From NCBI GenBank assembly GCA_947044365.1, contig OX345637.1, forward strand, positions 7,391,701 through 7,455,700: a DNA stretch of 64,000 nt, given 5' to 3'. The notes beneath the pieces are model-generated. The model worked only from the letters and a program-made list of their open reading frames with translations. It did no database searches and was not told the origin of the DNA. Positions 20,446 to 32,235 of this stretch are shown in pieces. How positions within the stretch are numbered: the first letter of the stretch is position 1; each line of letters begins with the position of its first letter. Origin of the DNA: Petrosia ficiformis (taxonomy: Eukaryota > Porifera > Demospongiae > Haplosclerida > Petrosiidae). The translations under genes were made by a program, and so were the position numbers.

Positions 20446-23173
20446 TCACCTTGACATTATTTCCTTTGTCAGCCACTTCCTAAGATTAGCCAACTCTGAC
20501 TGAAATTATTATATGTTAATGTAAAAATAGGTATTACAGTTCATTTTTTTTTTTTTGGAATTAGTTTCAATTATATGAATATATATATTATATATAATGT
20601 ATATATTTTAATATTAGCCGATTCACCTCAAATTGTAAGCCTTTGTAATCATTGTTGACTATCACAGCTGCATACTGAAATTTTAATAATAATAAATGAT
20701 TATACTAAACAAATTTCCAAAATATCAATTATACCTTGCAAACAAAGACCCCACAATCATTTTCATTTGTTTGGTGTGATTTTTCCTGAATTAACAGGTA
20801 ATTATTTACAATTAATGTATGTACCGTTATCTTTTCAATGGACCATTTATGAATATCTCTCTTCTTTCCATTTCTCCAATACACTTTCTCAAGAAGTTTG
20901 CTAAATTATTAGAGTATAGAGAAGAATTATCTATAAATTATTCATAGGATTTCAATTACAATATTTATTTAGTATGAGAGAATAAATCATTGACTTCAAG
21001 TTAAATTTAATTGGTACATTTAAAGGATCATAGTACCGTATAATTCTTTTACACACATCTATTTCCTATAATAACAAATATTAGCATTATGAATTATTAA
21101 TATATACTATAATATAAAGCTCAATGCATACCACAAGTATCCAATGTTTTGCAGTATTAATAGGAATCAGCAGTCTTCTTAATTGACTAAGCTCTTCCTA
21201 GATGTAAAACATTTGTGGTGTAATATTTATATATGCTCAAGTCACATTTTAAACAGAATTACATCAATGTGACTTGCAGTTATCTCCCAAGATGTATTAC
21301 CTCCACTGGACTGAAGAAGTGATGGATAAAAGAATGATGTCAAACATAATGTTTTACTTCTTCCAGACTGATTATATTTGACAAAAAAAGAAGATAATAT
21401 ATAACTTAGAGCTTTAAGTGTAACTCACAAGTACTGAGTGACTTTGCTCTACATTTAACAACTTCATCATATAATTGATAATCTGTGCATGGTAGTATAA
21501 CAGACTATAATTATAATTATTATAGAAGCACTGAAAATAATGAAACATCATTCTGTGCTAAGAGATTCAAGCAATGTAAGGATAGATGCACAATTGCACA
21601 TGTAATGTACCTATATATATTACCTTGTCATTCAACCATTCTTCACATGAAAAAACAAGTCTTAGATCATAGGCAGTAAGTTTCACCTCTATGTTTCTTT
21701 CAGTCCTTAGTACCAATATAATTTCATCATCGTGGACTCCTAAATTCAATTAAACTTTCATGAATCTGCACCCAATGAATTATTTACTGCTTACTAGGTG
21801 AAGATAAAGATTTTGACACTTGCACTTTCCTTTCTGTGGAAACTTCTGCTGCACATGTTAACTGTTTAGCTTTAAAAATCATAAACTGAATAAGTAATAA
21901 TACTAGTCTATTATATACCTGATGGTCCTTCATTTGTTTTAGTACTGTTTATGTCTGGCGGTACCACAGAAGATGCAGTAGCTATGTGATTACTGTTATG
22001 TTGCTGTAGATGATAAATTGCTGAAAATTCACTGGAATCGCCAAATTGTCGTTTGAGATATTGGGATAACTGATGTACAGATATCCCCTTTGCCTTATTC
22101 TGTTTGGAATCCATCAGCCATATAGTGTGTGGCTGACTTTTGATGTGAATGCATATGTAGTGATAATGCTTCTTTACTACAAGAAAGCTATTACGAAATT
22201 GTTGTTCACAATTGAGAATATCTAGTAGTTGATCTGTTGAACTTGTAGAGAGTCTACCATCAAGCAGTGATCTAATCTTAGGGGTGAGGCACACTAATGA
22301 ATCTCCATTAATCTCTACCACCTTATCTAAGACATGAAAAGCGTAATCTCCTACTGTTGAACACAGTGGTTGCACCCCGTCTGTTATTTTTAAGCCAACG
22401 TCAGAAAACTGGCTTAACCACATCTCATCAGCAATGTCATCCAGTTGATCAATACAAGAAATGGTTTTACCACATAAATTATTCAAAGCACACAAACCAC
22501 ATAGATTTGACTGACCTTGAGATTGCATCCATATTGGTGAATGCAATATGTGGAAATGATTCTGAACATTTTTTGGTACTTGATGACCTATGTCACATGC
22601 AGCATAGCGGATATTGGTTGAAAGATTGGTTTTCTCGGAGGAGCTTAATTGTGACCAAAGTTGAAGGCTTTCCCTTGCACATGTAACTATTTGTTCTGGA
22701 ATGTTTTGCTGTGTTAGACCACATACAAGTGAGGCAAGACGCTGTGTGGACAAAACAGCAAGGTTTGAAGTAGGGGACATAAAGAATAATTGCTCAGGAA
22801 AAGTTGTAGTAGCTCTCAACATTATTGAACTTTTATGCTTTCCATTTTTTTTTGCTTTTGCTCCCAACGACCTATGTGATGATTGTTTGCCGGGTGTCTT
22901 CATAGATAACATACAACTATGCTTTGATCTCTTTACTGGAGGTTCAAAACTACATTCTTCATCTTCCTTCTGTCTCTTGCTTGTATTTTCATTACGTAAT
23001 ATTTCACTCCCCATATCTTCGGTATTTGGAGGATTATCACCTTTTGTTGCAACGAAGAATCCACAGGATTTTCCGGCTCTTTCATACCACTCCTTGCAGC
23101 ATATATGTTGGCAAGGTTTCAGGAGTTGAATGCAATGTACACATGAATGTGATACACCCAAAAAAGACGGCAA
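20446..23173 (-). CDS. Transposon protease with Josephin-like and Ulp1-like domains
   Basis: A large exon (23173 to about 21921) has a Cys/His cluster (CVHC, then PCQHICC), a charged nuclear-type region, and a Josephin-like catalytic pattern: QSNLCGLCALNNLCG (Cys), later HYHYICIHI (His) and IWLMDS (Asp). It ends at a phase-1 GTATAT donor. Downstream exons continue in phase: about 21789-21866, 21650-21750 (FSCEEWLNDK), about 21431-21484 (IINYMMKLLN), about 21270-21385 (LTSFFYPSLL), 21132-21200 (LLIPINTAKHWILV), about 20960-21067 (YYDPLN), about 20836-20908, 20733-20784 (NENDCGVFVCK), about 20624-20675 and 20446-20499, ending at a TGA. EWLND, IPIN..HW, YDPLN and NDCGVFVC are the diagnostic Ulp1/SENP (C48) blocks with the His-Asp-Gln-Cys set. 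The predicted product would act on both ubiquitin and SUMO. The true start may lie upstream; TTG at 23173 is only the first in-frame start-like codon. Confidence 0.75.
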
Positions 23174-23610
23174 TTCTTTCCTGTGGATACAGAATGAGAA
23201 GATTTGGGTGTTTTGAATCCGTGATTCTTCCCATATCTGTATTCCAGATAAATAATGCGAGAACTTTAACTCATTTTAAGCACCAACAATCAAAGAATAT
23301 CTAATGGAACAATCATCTCAGAATGCCTTGTAAGAACTACCACTGCAATAGTAACTCAAAAAGCCAACATCACATGCCATTGAGAACATATCTATCAGAA
23401 AAGATGTATCGTTGACTCTACTGTTCTGACCTGAAATTTGATTCAATATGTTCTCAGGACTGGTGGGCGTAGAGTTTGGAATACTCTGGATTTAGCCAGA
23501 ATGTACTTTCTCACGTAATCTCAAACTGTATTCAGTGATGCTATCGGAGGCACTAGCAGTGACTGGCATTGGTTCGATGCAACTGCTATTAGTCGATGTT
23601 CTGCTTATCA

Positions 23611-24310
23611 TCATTCCTCCATATTGAATACATGAGCATGGGTCTCCAGCGCTATTTTTGTAATCAATTGCATATGGGGGTGATATGGTTGACCGTGTAT
23701 AATGTTTACATTTAAACCATTACACAACTCTTTAATTATGTTACTAGTAAACTCACCACCATTGTCGCTTTGCAAAATTTGAGGGGAGCCAAATTGAATG
23801 AAAATATCATGAAGAGCAGTGACAACATGTAGAGTGTGTTTACTTGTCAAAGGTAATAACCAACAATATTTTGAGAAGCAATCTTTTACGACAAGTACTA
23901 AGCGAAATCCATGTATCGACATAGCTTTAAATTTACTTTGCGGACCATACATTTCAAAAAGATCTACCTGAATTCTCTCCATAACCCTGTGCATACGGAT
24001 TAATCGCGGTGGAGGATTTTTACACTTGATTACTTTCATGTTTTGACAAGTTCCATTGCATGTTTTTTTTTACATCAATAACTATATCCTTTATGCCCTT
24101 GCAGTGGTATGTGAGTGAAAAGCGTTTTACCAGCATGTTCACTCCATCTTTGCGGCAAGCACCACCTGAAGGTCTGTGTAGATCAGCTACTATCGCCTTT
24201 GCTCGCTGACCAGACACAACGATTCTTTTTTTCTGAGCCACACATCTTGTATAGGGTCTTACTATCTTCGTCAAAAGTGAACTTAGGCCTTGTCTGACAA
24301 CTATTTTCAT
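23611..24310 (-). pseudogene. Integrase (rve/DDE) of the transposon, degenerate
   Basis: From 24310 down, one frame gives a zinc-binding-like N-terminal segment (LHRPSGGACRKDGVNMLVKRF). A run of A residues near 24061-24071 shifts the frame; past it the text resumes as TCNGTCQNMKVIKCKNPPP and then the catalytic core: IQVDLFEMYG (first Asp), LVLVVKDCFSKYCWLLPL and ILQSDNGGEF (second Asp). The expected glutamate after HGQPYHP is not seen, because the sequence diverges and stops at 23611. The core resembles the retroviral-type integrases of KRBA2/Ginger-like DNA transposons. The frameshift in a homopolymer and the missing third acidic residue suggest an inactive copy, or an unrecognised intron. 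Confidence 0.7.
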
Positions 24311-24754
24311 AAAGATAACTTAAGTTCGTTCGAGTAAACTCATCAACATCGTTACTACAATCAGGATTTCCTCTTACTGCACTACAAAGCAAATGGTAGC
24401 ATTCTTCAGTTAGAGAACCTCGATTATCAGAAGATCGAGTTCTTTTTCCTATCATAAGTATAGTGTGATGCATGAAGTTAACAGACTTCAATATACAACA
24501 AAGAATTATTGCTTGCAAATCATTCTTAATGCAGTTGACTTATAAGGAGACAATAATAGCTATATTTAGCACAATTCATACAAACAACGCTAATTCACAG
24601 AACACACAACAGTTATAATTATATTAACAACAAACCTAATTTTGCAGTCATGATCCCTCTCCTCAATGTGGGTGTATGTATATAAGTACTAGTGAACATA
24701 TAAGATTATTGTTTTAAATAAAACAATATACCCTTTAGAATGAGAAATGTACTT

Positions 24755-24900
24755 ACTATTTGGATCACAGAAGTTCAGAAATGCAGATTCAGTAGGATTC
24801 TTCTCACAGGCAGTACATGTGCTAAGATTGTAATAAAAACTTATACAGTGTGTTTTCAAGTAGGTGTTATAACCATGATTATATGAAATTCCTGTCACCT
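24755..24900 (-). CDS. Possible upstream exon of the integrase gene
   Basis: Open segment between an AG at about 24900 and a GTAAGT donor at about 24753, reading TGISYNHGYNTYLKTHC, then CTACEKNPTESAFLNFCDPN. The Cys spacing suggests metal binding. It lies upstream of the integrase segment in the same orientation; linkage is inferred. Confidence 0.35.
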
Positions 24901-24924
24901 TCGAAACAAACAGGCATTGGTTAG

Positions 24925-26960
24925 GAGAAACTTAACTCAATATCACTAACTGGCATGGCTATTAACTAACTGGCATGGCTATTATCACATGTTCAAGTGT
25001 TCTGGTTAGTGAGAAACTCAATATCACTAACTGGCATGGCTATTATTACATTTTCAAGTGTTCTGGTTAGTGAGAAACTGAATATCACTAACTGGCATTG
25101 CTATTATCACATTTTCAAGTGTTCTGGTTAGTGAGAAACTCAATTTCACTAACTGGCATGGCTATTAACTAACTGGCATGGCTATTATCACATGTTCAAG
25201 TGTTCTGGTTAGTGAGAAACTGAATATCACTAACTGGCATGGCTATTATCACATGTTCAAGTGTTCTGGTTAGTGAGAAACTGAATATCACTAGCTGGCA
25301 TGGCTATTATTACATTTTCAAGTGTTCTGGTTAGTGGGAAACTGAATATCACTAACTGGCATGGCTATTATTACATTTTCAAGTGTTCTGGTTAGTGAGA
25401 AACTGAATATCACTAACTGGCATGGCTATTATCAGTGTTCTGGTTAGTAAGAAACTCAATATCACTAACTGGCATGGCTATTAACTAACTGGCATGGCTA
25501 TTATCACATGTTCAAGTGTTCTGGTTAGTGAGAAACTGAATATCACTAACTGGCATGGCTATTATTACATTTTCAAGTGTTTTGGTTAGTGAGAAACTGA
25601 ATATCACTAACTGGCATGGCTATTATTACATGTTCAAGTGTTCTGGTTAGTGAGAAACTGAATATCACTAACTGGCATGGCTATTATTACATTTTCAAGT
25701 GTTCTGGTTAGTGAGAAACTGAATATCCCTAACTGGCATTGCTATTATTATATTTTCAAGTGTTCTGGTTAGTGAGAAACTGAATATCACTAACTGGCAT
25801 GGCTATTATTATATTTTCAAGTGTTCTGGTAAGTGAGAACCTGAATATCACTAACTGGCATGGCTATTATTACATTTTCAAGTGTTCTGGTTAGTGAGAA
25901 ACTGAATATCACTAACTGGCATGGCTATTATTATATTTTCAAGTGTTCTGGTTAGTGAGAAACTCAATTTCACTAACTGGCATGGCTATTAACTAACTGG
26001 CATGGCTATTATCACATGTTCAAGTGTTCTGGTTAGTGAGAAACTTAATTTCACTAACTGGCATGACTATTATTACATGTTCAAGTGTTCTGGTTAGTGA
26101 GAAACTGAATATCCCTAACTGGCATGGCTATTATTACATGTTCAAGTGTTCTGGTTAGTGAGAAACTGAATATCACTAACTGGCATGGCTATTATTACAT
26201 TTTCAAGTGTTCTGGTTAGTGAGAAACTGAATATCACTAACTGGCATGGCTATTATCACATGTTCAAGTGTTCTGGTTAGTGAGAAACTGAATATCACTA
26301 ACTGGCATGGCTATTATTACATTTTCAAGTGTTCTGGTTTGTGAGAAACTCAATTTCACTAACTGGCATGGCTATTAACTAACTGGCATGGCTATTATCA
26401 CATGTTCAAGTGTTCTGGTTAGTGAGAAACTGAATATCACTAACTGGCATGGCTATTATTACATTTTCAAGTGTTCTGGTTTGTGAGAAACTCAATTTCA
26501 CTAACTGGCATGGCTATTAACTAACTGGCATGGCTATTATCACATGTTCAAGTGTTCTGGTTAGTGAGAAACTTAATTTCACTAACTGGCATGACTATTA
26601 TTACATGTTCAAGTGTTCTGGTTAGTGAGAAACTTAATATCCCTAACTGGCATGGCTATTATTACATGTTCAAGTATTCTGGTTAGTAAGAAACTGAATA
26701 TCACTAACTGGCATGGCTATTATTACATGTTCAAGTGTTCTGGTTAGTGAGAAACTGAATATCACTAACTGGCATGGCTATTATTACATGTTCAAGTGTT
26801 CTGGTTAGTGAGAAACTGAATATCACTAACTGGCATGGCTATTATTACATGTTCAAGTGTTCTGGTTAGTGAGAAACTAACTGGCATGGCTATTGTTACA
26901 TGTTCAAGTGTTCTGGTTAGTGAGAAATTGAATATCACTAACTGGCATGGCTGTTTTATT
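24925..26960. repeat. Minisatellite, about 33 units of about 60 bp, made of TIR-like motifs
   Basis: The unit contains CACTAACTGGCATGGC and CTGGTTAGTGAG separated by short spacers, with variants such as TTATTACATTTTCAAG versus TTATCACATGTTCAAG and an occasional doubled short unit (ATTAACTAACTGGCATGGCT). CACTAACTGGCATGGC differs at one base from the terminal-repeat motif CACTAACTGGCACGGC, and CTGGTTAGTG is also a terminal-repeat block. The array lies just inside the right end of the large transposon. Confidence 0.95.
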
Positions 26961-28189
26961 TGAAATCTGTAGCCAAGTAAACTAAATCACTAACATGTTG
27001 CCAAATCCAGACTTAAAATGCTAACAAGGCTATACTTGTTCTTGTTAACTATCCTTTTATCTGCATCAGTTCAGGTCGAGCCGAGTCGATCGCTCTAGCT
27101 ATGTAGCTTGAATAATTAAGGGCGTGTCCGGCGTGACATTATTTTTTATCAAAAGTGGCGTGTCAAAGTTTTTTATCCACTAACCAGCACGATCACTAAC
27201 TGGCACGGCACAACCATCATGTTAGTTACAATTGATAATGTATTGACTTACTCAGGATAAATGGTTCTGAGATTGCTTGACCCAGTATACTATGAGATAT
27301 AGCAAAGATCTGATAGAATGTGTTGTCGTTCAAGAGAACATGCCATTCAAATTGATAGGTTCCATTGATATCATCAATATCCTTCCATAATATGAGACCT
27401 GATGACTGAGTGTCTTTCCCATTGTAATCAACTAGGAATACTTCAAGTTTGTTTGGTATATTAACAGCACAAAGAGTACTATAGACCTGAATATAATGAA
27501 GCAACAACGTACAATCTCATGAACATAATTATAATGTAATTATATTACGAAACTTAAGGATGGCTTACATATAATTATTCTGTTTGGATATTTTATATTC
27601 ATTGAATGATTAAGTTCACACTGTGAAAGTGTTTCTAATACACAATAATAGCTGAATGCCTGTATGTGTAGCAAATGAAATCATCAAACAACTAACCTCA
27701 AACTGAACAATCAAAGTTGAATTGCTTTCAATTATAGTATTTAAATTCCTTGCTTTTGCTGGAGATACCAACAGTGAATTAAGAATATATGTAATTGGAA
27801 ATAATAAAACATGTGGCGGCAATTCCGAATTTATGTATTATATAAATTATACCTGGAATTAGCACACTCCTACTGTCAATACAAGTTGAGACATTAGTTT
27901 CAAAAGTTAGAGTAATGTTATATTGATTAAAGGGATTGAGATCATTTAATGTATACTCATAATCATGATCATAACATGGTAAATGTATGGTGTCTATTGA
28001 GTGAAAAAAATCAATGATCTTCAGAGTGAAGGTATAGTTGTTAGTTGAAGTATATGCATCCCACGATATAAAGAGAGTGTTAATATCAACTGAAAATGCT
28101 ACATCATTCACTAAATGTGATTCACCTGCAGTAGTAAACATTTTAAGGTAGGATAGTATTATATGTACATGTGTCTAAAATGATGCCCA

Positions 28190-28600
28190 TTGAAAGGTCT
28201 TGTCATTGCACTGTGTTACAACCCTCATGCCAGGCTTGGGTCAAATACATCGAGTATTTGTATTTAGTCGTATTTAAATACTTTTTTTAGTATTTGTATT
28301 TGTAGTTTGATGTTGGCAGCAACAAGTATTTTGTATTTGTATTTAAATACATCACAATAGTATTTGAAATTCTTAAAATACATCTCAAATACACAGTTAG
28401 TTATCACTTTAGGGTTCTAGTCTGTCAATTATGTAATAGAATAATACTTGCTGACTAGTCATTTACACCTGCCAGGTATTTGTAATATTCAAGGGAAACT
28501 TTTCTTTGTTAGTCTAAATGACTAGTCATTTCCACCTGCCATGTGTAAATGACTAGTCATTTAGACTAACAAAGAAAGGTTTCCTTGCATTGCTAAAATC
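28190..28600. repeat. Interspersed AT-rich repeat and inverted repeat
   Basis: 28225-28400 repeats TATTTGTATTT/AAATACAT motifs typical of a MITE core. 28488-28592 is an inverted repeat: AACTTTTCTTTGTTAGTCTAA pairs with TTAGACTAACAAAGAAAGGTT, with CTAAATGACTAGTCATTT in the stem. No coding sequence. Confidence 0.65.
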
Positions 28601-28899
28601 GTTGCTCATTACTTAAGTATACCTGCATCATCAGCACCAGTTGAACGGCTGTCTAGTACTGCTGGTAAAGTTTTTAGATCTGAGAGATGCCAACTCAACG
28701 ATGAAACATTTAAAATGTTGATGTTTATTAAATGTAATAAGTAATTTAAGTTGATTTTATCTTCAATAGAACTATTTGGTCTAAGTGGGAAAGTCAAACT
28801 TGTGAAAACCAGCTTGGGAAGTGCATGCATGCACTGTAAAAATGAATTGGTTATTTTAACCCTTTTTTGGTTACTGGAGTTTCAATGCTGTATTGATAA

Positions 28900-29525
28900 T
28901 AAATATTAAGCTTGTGAGGTATAAATTATTGTAAATTCTAATTCAATTGTCTGTGGAGAACGAAGTTATTTGTTGACAAATTCCTCGACTTTGTTCTTAT
29001 AATAACAAATAATAAATAGCAAATGGATTTTTAAAAGTATATACATATATATAAATGTTTAAAAAAATTATTTGTTATTTGTTATAGGTACAAACTACAA
29101 AGTCGTGGAATTTTGTCAACAAAAAACTTTGTTCTCCACAGATAATTGAATGAGAATTTACAATAATTTATACTTCACAGCATAATATTTACAAGCATAA
29201 TTATTTACAAGAATAATAAAAAACATTTTAAAAAATGAAAGAGTATGTAGGGATATATATCAAAACCGAAAAAGCACAGGAACAAGATGGCTTTGGCAAC
29301 AAAATGAAATACCACTTCCACATAACAGCCGCACATAAGTATCATTTCTTTGTGTTTTGCCTTTACTTAAGTTGTTTATACTTATGTAGGGTTGTTATGT
29401 GGAAGTGGTATTTCATTTTGTTGCCAAAGCCATCTTGTTCCTGTGCTTTTTCAGTTTTGATATATAACCCTTACATACTCTTTCATTTTTTAAAATGTTT
29501 TTTATTATTCTTGTTTCGATTCTAT
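28900..29525. mobile_element. Two adjacent long inverted-repeat elements
   Basis: 28925-29170: TTCTAATTCAATTGTCTGTGG pairs with CACAGATAATTGAATGAGAA around a loop rich in ACAAATAATA. 29205-29520: arms of about 135 bp from ACATTTTAAAAAATGAAAGA pair with TCTTTCATTTTTTAAAATGT around a short loop near 29345-29370. The second pair is almost perfect, so it is young. Open frames across it are palindrome artefacts. Confidence 0.8.
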
Positions 29526-29529
29526 TTTT

Positions 29530-30900
29530 GAAGAATTCGTAGTAGGTTGGGTCTGGCTACGCGAGACTAGTACAGAAGCACACTCAGTTATACTACTGAA
29601 TGATTTGTACATGGACAGTTCAGTATCATCTGGGTTTACAAATTTTGCTATTTGTGGAAGTGATGATAAATTAAGAAATCAAAAAATATTTAAATTTTGG
29701 TAGTGGAATATGCCTAATTTTTAATGAATTTTTATGCACTATGGATGATTTCCAGTATTTGATTTTGGGTTAGCCCACTTTACCTCTGAGCCCTTCAATT
29801 ATTGATTGGTGAAGCAACCATAGAACAATGTATATCGTGTGAGTATACTCACATTTTAGACAAAATGTCTTATTGGAAGAGCAAATACATACTTATTGGA
29901 GTGCAAACAATGGCAAACATATGATTTTGTTAGCAATATAACTAGCTAAATGAATTGGTTATTTTAACTAACTACACAGTGGCTTGCCTCAGTACTTGCT
30001 ATAAGCAATTGGCACAACATAATTATACATCTCTTCATGTTTCATGTGGTAGTAGGATGTATTTTGGTAAGCCCATTCATGATTGCATGACTTGTGATAT
30101 TTTTTACTATAATCAACTAAGGTATACATATTATCCCTTTTTGAAACAGCCTGGGTAGTTGGGTGTATATATTTTGGCATGACTGTAGTCATAACATTCC
30201 TTTTACTATAATTATTATAACCATAGGAAATGTTAATTATCCTTATATTTCTTGTTCCTAATTATAATTACATTGGAAATGATTAATTACATCGTAAAAT
30301 GAATGGGTTATTTTAACCCTTATTTGGTTACATGATTTTCACTTCCTCCTGCACAAGACTCTATAAATCAATGCGGATTTCTTTTCTTGCTGTGAAATGA
30401 TTACATGTAGTAAAACTTATTTATTTTCATCTTGATCTATACTGACTAGTATAAGGTACATGCCATAATAAAGAATACAATTTTACCTCAGTTATAAACA
30501 TGATTATTATACTGACGTACTATCCATTGGGAGTAAAATGGTTGTTTTAAATTTCCACCATAAACATGATTATTATGTTTCTAATGGATAGTATATCTGT
30601 ACTTCCCATTAGGAACATAATAAACATGTTTACAATGGAAAGTAAACATTGCATTTTCAATTAGAAATAATTTATAGTATTGGCTACTTCATATAGCACT
30701 ATTAAGCAGATGACAAACAACCAATCAGTTTTTACAGTGTATCTGCAATTAAAAACCTGTAAGTGCAATGCTACTGAGGTAACTACTCTATTAAAATAAC
30801 TAATCTATTTTTACAGTGATATATACTGAGAGTGTACTAGGCAATACACAACTAAGGTAGTGTACTAGTACTACAAATTAATAACAAAACAGATTATTTT
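29530..30900. other. Repeat-rich spacer, no gene recognised
   Basis: Contains pieces of the ACTGTAAAAATGAATGGGTTATTTTAACCC family (28834, 30297, complement near 30800) and AT-rich filler. No exon of the receptor family is recognisable, although the Ig and signal exons of copy D would be expected somewhere here. Confidence 0.5.
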
Positions 30901-30904
30901 ACTT

Positions 30905-31930
30905 TAATTATGAGCTGTCAAAAATCATAATAAACTTTGATGTTAAAGGAACCCCTTCATTTAAAAACATCTTTTCCCCTACGACCGGTTTAAAACTGAT
31001 TATTTTAATTTTCTCCCAGTCACACATATACTGATAGGTACCATTCTATGATAGTGTTATATATTCTTCAGTACTGTTACTAGCTTTTGTTTTTTTTGTA
31101 ATATTACATGACACTAGTACTGGAAAGTAGCCTCATATTTGTAATTTGTATGTAATTACAAATTTTTGTAATCGTAATTGTAATTTTAATTGAAAATTTA
31201 TCTTCATGAAAATGGTATTTGTAATTGACTCCGACTGGAATTAGAAATGAATTACATACAATTACATAAATTAATGTTTACACACCTGTAAGTCATTATT
31301 ATAATTATATCATTCAGTGTCATGTGTAAACCTGAGGTATGAAAACAAAGGTGTTGAATTGTGAAAGGTCTAAGGTGTGAAACTGAATAGTTACTGTATA
31401 GATGGCACAAAAAGCACCCTTGATCCTGGATTACTATATGAAGTCCATTGTAGACATTAATGAAGAGAAATTGAGGAAGTAAATTGTTAATTGTAATTAA
31501 TTACAAAGTTTGAAAACTTTCAATTAGTATTTGAAGTTGTAATCATTACAGTATTTTGTTCAACTAATTTGTAATTTTAATGATTACATTTTCATTGTAT
31601 GTGCAACAAGGCTGCTGGACAGTAATATTGAAGCTGTACATCTTTATTGTATAAATCTACAAATTAGACTGAGTACAGGTCTATTTAATGTATAAAACAA
31701 TATCTGTATATACCTTCAGAAAATACAAACAAAAAAGATTGTGGTAATACCATCATGGATTAGTCACATCATTTAACTTACCCAGTATTATGAGACATAA
31801 CATAGATCTGATGTATTGTATTGTTGTCAAAATATGCCATTCAACTTGATTAAATTCCATTGATCATATCACTATCCTCCCATAACATGCATGAGACCTG
31901 ATGATTAGGTGTACAATTGCATGCTCACAT
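30905..31930 (-). pseudogene. Receptor copy D2: heavily decayed
   Basis: Fragments of the third-domain exon lie at about 30918-31120 and 31610-31690 (compare 33853-34152), split by an inserted AT-rich repeat at about 31125-31605. Fragments of the second FN3 exon follow at about 31785-31900 (GACATAACATAGATCTGATG matches the GATATAATAAAGATCTGATA region of copy E). Many indels and stops; no function expected. Confidence 0.7.
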
Positions 31931-32029
31931 TGTGTAAGAAAACTTACAGAATAGACATAATAATTAGGGTGTGACTTAAAGAGTTTTCAATGGTGAAGTG
32001 GCATTTTAATATATGCTTTTTCAAATAAT

Positions 32030-32235
32030 TCAGACTTCTTTTGTAAAATCTTCTTGATCTGAATTATGTGAGATCACATGATAATTGAGTGACAGCAATA
32101 ATTGTATACATTTTAAACTAGCCTTTGTTCTGAGTTGTACATAGATAGATATTCAGGATGTTTATTATCATAGAATACATCAAGTATTCTCATATACTTA
32201 CTGCAACTAAGCTAACAATTGATCGAAGAAATTAA
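32030..32235 (-). pseudogene. V-ATPase subunit A exon fragment 2
   Basis: The minus strand reads [18 protein letters not shown] with a TAG upstream in the LLSYS position. It is homologous to the real exon at 46043-46186 and to the relic at 14200-14360, with matching intron sequence near 32075 (GTGAGATCACATGATAAT). The relic sits in the same relative place, between one receptor's 5' end and the next one's 3' end. Confidence 0.75.

Larger units (their letters stand above)
18655..27218. mobile_element. 8.55-kb integrase-type DNA transposon with dual-protease gene
   Basis: The element spans 18661-27212. Its perfect 37-bp terminal inverted repeats start TGTGCCGTGCCAGTTAGTGA, and the 6-bp direct repeat ACCATC flanks it at 18655-18660 and 27213-27218. 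It lies inside the intron of receptor copy D. The minus strand encodes an rve-type integrase (about 23611-24310) and a fused Josephin-like/Ulp1-like protease (20446-23173). The right side carries a minisatellite of about 2 kb built from TIR-like motifs (24925-26960). The TGT start, integrase and protease cargo recall Ginger-class transposons, but the 6-bp duplication is longer than the 4 bp I recall for them, so the class is left open. Confidence 0.85.
16489..28125 (-). pseudogene. Receptor copy D: split by a transposon, Ig and signal exons missing
   Basis: The 3' half is intact: third domain 17949-18254, stalk exons near 17110-17152 and 16993-17050, TM exon 16824-16937 (LAFGSLFALAMLFLIIIILC) and tail exon 16489-16688, with YGTAK, YEMV and YDNV motifs. 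The 5' half continues beyond the transposon at 18655-27218: second FN3 exon 27252-27486, linker about 27700-27770 and FN3 exon 27853-28125. The linker acceptor AG found in other copies is TG here. No Ig or signal exon is found between 28125 and 30900. An intact transcript is therefore unlikely, although every remaining exon other than the linker border is open. It belongs to the same tail subtype as copy F. Confidence 0.7.

Noticed and set aside
22357..23304. Three plus-strand frames of 109-142 codons
   Set aside because: Antisense shadows of the open protease exon; no motifs.
24925..26960. CRISPR-like array of regular 60-bp units
   Set aside because: Units are contiguous without unique spacers, the context is eukaryotic, and the motifs derive from the transposon ends.
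18275..27212. LTR retrotransposon: integrase flanked by 380-bp direct repeats
   Set aside because: No gag, protease or reverse transcriptase is seen between the repeats. The left repeat is separated from the element by the target duplication, and the element itself has perfect inverted ends, so a DNA transposon plus a solo end explains the structure better.
29235..29531. 98-codon plus-strand frame
   Set aside because: It reads through both arms of a long palindrome; the two halves are reverse complements of each other.
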